Assembly: GCF_026341775.1 (NCBI RefSeq)
Contig: NZ_JAPEOB010000001.1
Location: 310,001-374,000 of the forward strand
Source of the DNA: Streptomyces sp. NBC_00654
GTDB taxonomy: Bacteria > Actinomycetota > Actinomycetes > Streptomycetales > Streptomycetaceae
Reading direction: 5' to 3'
DNA length: 64,000 nucleotides
Numbering within the stretch: position 1 is the first letter of the stretch; every line of letters begins with the position of its first letter. The notes beneath the pieces are model-generated. The model worked only from the letters and a program-made list of their open reading frames with translations. It had not been told where the DNA came from and ran no database searches. This document shows, piece after piece, positions 60,201 to 64,000 of the stretch. The position numbers were made by a program, and so were the translations under genes.

Positions 60201-61913
60201 TTGCAGGCCGAACCGTACGACGACGACGCGCCGGTGCCCCTGGACCCCGCGCCGCTCGCCGCCCTGTTCGGTGGCAGTGCGGCCGGGGTGGGCTTTCTCG
60301 ACCCCGGACTGCGCTACCTCTACGTCAATCCGGCACTCGAACGGATCAACGGCATCCCCGCCGCCGCCCATCTCGGCCGGACCCCCGCCGAACTGCTGCC
60401 GGAGCTGGGCGTGCACGGGGACCTGATGCACCGTGTGCTCGACGACGGGAGGCCCCGCGAGACCACCCTCAGCGGGCACACCTGGGTGGCCTCGCCACTG
60501 GAGCGGCGGTACTGGCACTCGGCGTTCCACCGGCTGGAGAACGGCGGGCGGGTCCAGGGGCTGGTCGCGATCATCCTGGAGATCACCGACTACATGCGGC
60601 AGCAGGAGGAGCTGGAACAAGCCCGGCGCAGGCTGGCCCTCCTGGACACCGCCGCCGTCAGCATCGGCACCACGCTGGACATGGACACCACCTGCCGCGA
60701 ACTCGCCGACTTCGTCGTCCCCGCACTGGCCGACATCGCCGCCGTGGAGGTCTTCCCGCCGGACATCGGGCACGAGGTGCGGCGCGCGGCCCCCGGGGTG
60801 TTGCGGCTGCGGCGGGCCGGTCTGGCGGCGGCCGGCGAACTCGCTCACCAGATGGCGCAGTTCGGGCATCTGGGGGAGTACATCGACTACAAGGAGGAGA
60901 CGGGCGTGGCCCGTTGCCTGGCGACCGGTCAGCCGGTGGCCGAGAACCGCGACGACACCGGCGAGTTCCTCGGCGCGCTGCTGGTGGACGACTTCCGCGC
61001 CGCCTACCGTGCGCTCGGCCTGCGCGGGGCGGCCGCCGTGCCGCTCACCGCGCGCGGCCGTGCGCTGGGTGTCCTGAATCTGGTACGGGCCGGGGACTCG
61101 CCCGACTTCAGCGACGACGACCTCGTCGTCGCGCGGGAACTCGCGGACCGCGCCGCCGTCGACCTCGACCACGCCCGCCGTTACGCCCATGAGCACAGCG
61201 TCGCCCGGGAGCTCCAGCGCTCCCTGCTCTCCGAGCCCCGCGGTCCGCACTCCCATGTCGAGGTCGCCACCCGGTACCGGCCCGCCGAGCGCGGCGTCCT
61301 GGTGGGGGGCGACTGGTTCGACGTCGTACCGCTGCGGGACGGGCGCCATCTGAAGGCGATGGGCGATGTCATGGGCCACGGGGTGGAGGCGGCCGTCGCC
61401 ATGAGCCAGTACCGCTCGCTGCTGCGGCTGCTGGCCGATGACGATCTGCCGCCGCACCTCATTCTGGAGCGGCTCGACGTGATGGTCGAACGGTCCGGCC
61501 TCGACCGTGCGGCGACGTGTCTGCTCGCGGTCGTCGACCGGATGGGCGGGAACTGCGAGGTGGCCAGCGCGGGCCATCTGCCGCCGGTGTTCATCGAGCC
61601 GGGGGCGGCCGGGGCGCGGGTGGTCCGGGTGCCGGTGGGGCCGCCGCTCGGCACCGGGTTCGGCGGGTACCGGACCGCGTCGGTGCCGTGCGGGCCGGGC
61701 ACGGTGCTGTTCATGTACACCGACGGCCTGGTGGAGCGCCGGGGCGAGGACATCGATGTGTCCGTGGGACGCCTGGCCGGGCTGACGCTGCCGGTGAGCG
61801 GGCGGCTCGAAGACCTGCTGGACGATGTCCTGGACCGCTTCGGGGACGATGCGGAGGACGACATCGCGGTCCTCGCCTCGCGCATCCGGGAGGGAGCGCT
61901 GCCGGGCAGGTGA
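60201..61913 (+). CDS. PAS-GAF-SpoIIE phosphatase
   Basis: 570 aa. PAS about 20-130 (GVGFLDPGLRYLYVNPALER; GRVQGLVAIILEITDYMRQQ), GAF about 155-320 (GLRGAAAVPLTARGRALGVL), SpoIIE phosphatase about 350-565 with RPAERGVLVGGDWFDVVPLR, GDVMGHGVEAAVAMSQYRS, LFMYTDGLVERRGEDIDVSV and DDAEDDIAVLASRI. Unlike the protein at 16069, it has no C-terminal HATPase kinase domain, so it acts only as a phosphatase of anti-anti-sigma-type substrates. The start is TTG 60201 with AGGAGG in the correct place; the nearest in-frame ATG is far inside the PAS domain. Confidence 0.88.
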   Translation: MQAEPYDDDAPVPLDPAPLAALFGGSAAGVGFLDPGLRYLYVNPALERINGIPAAAHLGRTPAELLPELGVHGDLMHRVLDDGRPRETTLSGHTWVASPLERRYWHSAFHRLENGGRVQGLVAIILEITDYMRQQEELEQARRRLALLDTAAVSIGTTLDMDTTCRELADFVVPALADIAAVEVFPPDIGHEVRRAAPGVLRLRRAGLAAAGELAHQMAQFGHLGEYIDYKEETGVARCLATGQPVAENRDDTGEFLGALLVDDFRAAYRALGLRGAAAVPLTARGRALGVLNLVRAGDSPDFSDDDLVVARELADRAAVDLDHARRYAHEHSVARELQRSLLSEPRGPHSHVEVATRYRPAERGVLVGGDWFDVVPLRDGRHLKAMGDVMGHGVEAAVAMSQYRSLLRLLADDDLPPHLILERLDVMVERSGLDRAATCLLAVVDRMGGNCEVASAGHLPPVFIEPGAAGARVVRVPVGPPLGTGFGGYRTASVPCGPGTVLFMYTDGLVERRGEDIDVSVGRLAGLTLPVSGRLEDLLDDVLDRFGDDAEDDIAVLASRIREGALPGR

Positions 61914-61950
61914 AGGGGCGTTGTCAGTGCCCGGTGCGAGGATGCGGGAC

Positions 61951-62466
61951 ATGGAATCCCGCACCGAGGAACGCACCGAAGCCCTCCCCGACGCAAGCAC
62001 CGAAGTCCTCCCCGAAGCCCAGGCCGGGGCGCGCACCGACTCCCGTACGGAGTCCCGTACGGAGCCCCCGGCGGAGGCCGGTACCGCCCCCCTGCTCCTG
62101 ACCGACATCGAGGCGGCCATCCGCGCCAGTTGGGACGCCGGCACCACGACGCCGGCGCACCGGGACGCGTGGAGCCCGGAGAATCCGGCCCGCGACCAGT
62201 GCGGGGTGACCGCCATGGTGGTCAATGACCTGCTCGGCGGTGAGCTGATCCGCGGCGAGGTGCACGTGGACGGCCGGCAGACGGACTTCCACTGGTGGAA
62301 CCGGTTCGGGGCGGGTGTCGATATCGACCTCACCCGCGAGCAGTTCGGCCCGCACGAGATCGTCTCGGGCGGCACGGTGATCCCGAGGCCCGCCGAGTTC
62401 GTCCGGCTGCGCGAGGAGTACGAACTGCTCGCCCGCCGGGTGCGGGAGCGCCTCGGACTGGGTTAG
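61951..62466 (+). CDS. YunG-like protein
   Basis: 171 aa. N-terminal 45 residues are Glu/Thr/Arg repeats (RTEERTEALPDAS; RTDSRTESRTEPP), then a domain with LLLTDIEAAIRASWDAGTTT, NPARDQCGVTAMVVNDLLGG, VDGRQTDFHWWNRFGAGVDI and DLTREQFGPHE, resembling the YunG family; a Cys and two His fit a thiol-hydrolase-like site (inference). ATG 61951 was chosen over 61942 because GAGG lies 10 nt upstream. Confidence 0.65.
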   Translation: MESRTEERTEALPDASTEVLPEAQAGARTDSRTESRTEPPAEAGTAPLLLTDIEAAIRASWDAGTTTPAHRDAWSPENPARDQCGVTAMVVNDLLGGELIRGEVHVDGRQTDFHWWNRFGAGVDIDLTREQFGPHEIVSGGTVIPRPAEFVRLREEYELLARRVRERLGLG

Positions 62467-62507
62467 AGGGCTGTCCCGTCATCCCCGGCGGGCGCGGGCA
62501 GCCGGGG

Positions 62508-63356
62508 TCAGCCCAGTTCCAGGCTGGTGATGCCGTACAACCCCGACCGGTCGATGACCGGCTCCGGTCCGGTGTACATACGGGCGGTGTCGAACGACGG
62601 TGTCAGGCCCAGCTGTTCCGCCAGACGCATCGCCACCGGGTTGATGTCGGGGATGTCGATCGCCACGGGGGTGCCCGGCGCGGTGGCCGCGAGCGCGCTC
62701 ACGAGCGCGGCGGCCACCTCCGGCGACGCGGCGTACAGGGGGCCGATGCGGGAGGCGGCCCGGCAGGGGCGGCGGACGGCGAGGCCCTGGAGTTCCCCGT
62801 CGCGGACGGCGGCCAGCGCGGCATGCCCGGCGGTAGCGATCCAGGGCGCCAGGAAGCTGTCCCGGGCGGCGGGGAAGAACCGCCGGTCGTACGCGGCGAG
62901 TTGCCCGAACGGCAGGGTGCGGGCATCGGTCAGGGTGACACCCGGCGGCGCGGGGACGTCCGTGGGCGGCACGCCCTCGTACCGCGCGTTGCTCCAGCAG
63001 GAACGGAAGCCGGACCTGCGGTAGTTGTCCTGCTGGGCCGGTACGCCGTCCAGCCCGACCGTGCGCCCGGAGAGACGGGCCATCCCGGCCCGCCAGACCT
63101 GGATCCCGTAGCCCTGCCCCCGGAGCGGGGGACGGGTCAGATACATGCCCAGAAAGCCGAAGCCGTCGCCGTAGCGCACGACCGAGACGGAGGAGACGGG
63201 TGCGCCGTCGAGGCGTCCGGTCAGGAAGCCGCACGGGTCCGCGGCGAAGAAGGTCCCGCTGTCGGTGAGTCCCGGGTTCCAGCCCTCGTCATGGGCCCAC
63301 GCGGCCAGGGTCGTCATGTCGTCGGCGCTCGCGGTGGTGATCTCGAAAGTCGGCAC
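62508..63356 (-). CDS. GNAT acetyltransferase, two-domain
   Basis: 282 aa. Acetyl-CoA-binding GNAT core: FFAADPCGFLTGRLDGAPVS, GFGFLGMYLTRPPLRGQGYG (motif A Q/RxxGxG) and GVPAQQDNYRRSGFRS. The C-terminal half resembles a second GNAT-like/Acetyltransf_18 domain: VAIDIPDINPVAMRLAEQLG, LTPSFDTARMYTG. Substrate unknown. GTG 63356 was chosen: TACGTC lies 6 nt upstream on the coding strand, and the frame further upstream is Arg/Pro-rich without similarity. Confidence 0.8.
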   Translation of the reverse strand: MPTFEITTASADDMTTLAAWAHDEGWNPGLTDSGTFFAADPCGFLTGRLDGAPVSSVSVVRYGDGFGFLGMYLTRPPLRGQGYGIQVWRAGMARLSGRTVGLDGVPAQQDNYRRSGFRSCWSNARYEGVPPTDVPAPPGVTLTDARTLPFGQLAAYDRRFFPAARDSFLAPWIATAGHAALAAVRDGELQGLAVRRPCRAASRIGPLYAASPEVAAALVSALAATAPGTPVAIDIPDINPVAMRLAEQLGLTPSFDTARMYTGPEPVIDRSGLYGITSLELG

Positions 63357-63438
63357 GGACCAGACGTACCCCGTCCGGGAGCCGTTCAGCACGCGTGCCG
63401 ACGGCCTGTTCGGAGGACGTACGGGCAAGGGGGCCCGG

Positions 63439-64000
63439 TCAGCCGAAGGCGTAGGCCACGGCGGTGGCCGCGCCCAGTGCCGCGCCGGCCACGACCTGGG
63501 CGACCGAGTGGTAGCGCAGGGCCACCCGGGACCAGCACACGGCCGCGGTCAGCGTGCCGGCCGCCAGCCACCACGGGGAGTGCACCGCGGAGAGCAGGGC
63601 GACCACCGCCGAGGCGACCGCGGCGTCCACCGAGATCTTCCAGACGGTGTTGACGGTCAGCAGGACGACCGTCATCGCCCACAGGGCGAGCATCGCGAGG
63701 AGGATCCCCGTGGGCGCGTGCCCCAGCACCATGACCAGCGAGCCGGCGCCGATGGAGCCGAGGATGACGAAGAAGATCGGGGCGCGTTTGGTGCGGTCGA
63801 CGACATGGCGGTCGCCCCAGGTGCCCCGCTTGCGCTCCCATTCGATGTAGCCCGCGGGGACGAGCCCGGCGCAGAGCGCGCCGAGGAAGCCCCAGAGCAG
63901 TCCGGTCCAGTCGCCCGCGGCGGCCAGCCCGACGCCGAGCATGCCGGCCAGCAGGGTGTTGCGGGGCTGGAGCGCGTCGGTGACGGTGCGGGCCGCGGAG
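63439..64000 (-). CDS. PAP2-like membrane phosphatase, N terminus outside window
   Basis: The reading frame is open through the window edge. Visible helices: GLLWGFLGALCAGLVPAGYI, APIFFVILGSIGAGSLVMVL, LLAMLALWAMTVVLLTVNTV. The PAP2 motifs are degenerate: KISVDAAVAS has Asp where PSGH would place His, and SRVALRYHSVAQV keeps SR-x5-H but has Gln in place of the final Asp. This suggests a related but catalytically altered protein; some Streptomyces annotations nevertheless call it PAP2. Confidence 0.65.
   Translation of the reverse strand, partial: SAARTVTDALQPRNTLLAGMLGVGLAAAGDWTGLLWGFLGALCAGLVPAGYIEWERKRGTWGDRHVVDRTKRAPIFFVILGSIGAGSLVMVLGHAPTGILLAMLALWAMTVVLLTVNTVWKISVDAAVASAVVALLSAVHSPWWLAAGTLTAAVCWSRVALRYHSVAQVVAGAALGAATAVAYAFG

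Overview
The window is high-GC actinobacterial DNA, almost certainly a Streptomyces chromosome. Markers: frequent GTG starts with GGAGG ribosome sites, an AfsR/SARP regulator, two perfect GTTTCACGTGAAAC parS sites, a phiC31-type attB inside a pirin gene, a ribosome-attenuated auxiliary trpS, and gene content (fadE - pirin - aspS - metG) like the S. coelicolor segment around SCO3790-SCO3800. The parS sites suggest the central, origin-proximal part of a linear chromosome.

Layout. 1-458: truncated LURP-one gene. 532-3172: small degenerate mobile element with two serine recombinases, both missing the N-terminal part that carries the catalytic serine, plus two small ORFs. It is inserted into the 5' end of a thioredoxin/NHL-repeat gene; the right end supplies a replacement 5' coding segment. 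3111-13180: NHL gene, AfsR-like regulator, DUF6458 membrane protein, M18 aminopeptidase, two paralogous lipoproteins, acyl-CoA dehydrogenase. 13348-22935: SseB-like protein, pirin (phiC31 attB), AI-2E-type permease, PAS-GAF-PP2C-ATPase sensor phosphatase, aspS, lipoprotein L,D-transpeptidase, metG. 23190-31736: two-component pair, VWA protein, PhoX phosphatase with a PHO box, S4 protein, FUSC transporter. 31771-41476: DUF2630, oxidoreductase, membrane proteins, DrrAB-like ABC exporter, MerR-PP2C fusion, giant AAA/STAND-like ATPase. 41651-50640: universal stress protein, FMN reductase + LLM monooxygenase operon, trp leader/attenuator + trpS1, RCK protein, PucR regulator, lysA-like decarboxylase. 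50653-64000: SAV_915-like protein, TerB, KefB/KhtT antiporter, flotillin + NfeD-like pair, peroxiredoxin, alpha/beta hydrolase, TetR/MFS pair, second sensor phosphatase, YunG-like protein, GNAT, PAP2-like membrane protein (truncated).

Themes. Housekeeping translation genes (aspS, metG, trpS1) sit among stress and signalling genes: three PP2C-type phosphatases, thiol/redox enzymes, and an antiporter with its regulatory subunit. Several genes show a -10 hexamer exactly 7 nt before ATG, predicting leaderless mRNAs. Short tandem repeats are common in intergenic DNA and in linker regions. No rRNA, tRNA or CRISPR array was seen. The most unusual locus is the decapitated-recombinase element whose last ORF reads in frame, without a stop, into the thioredoxin/NHL gene.
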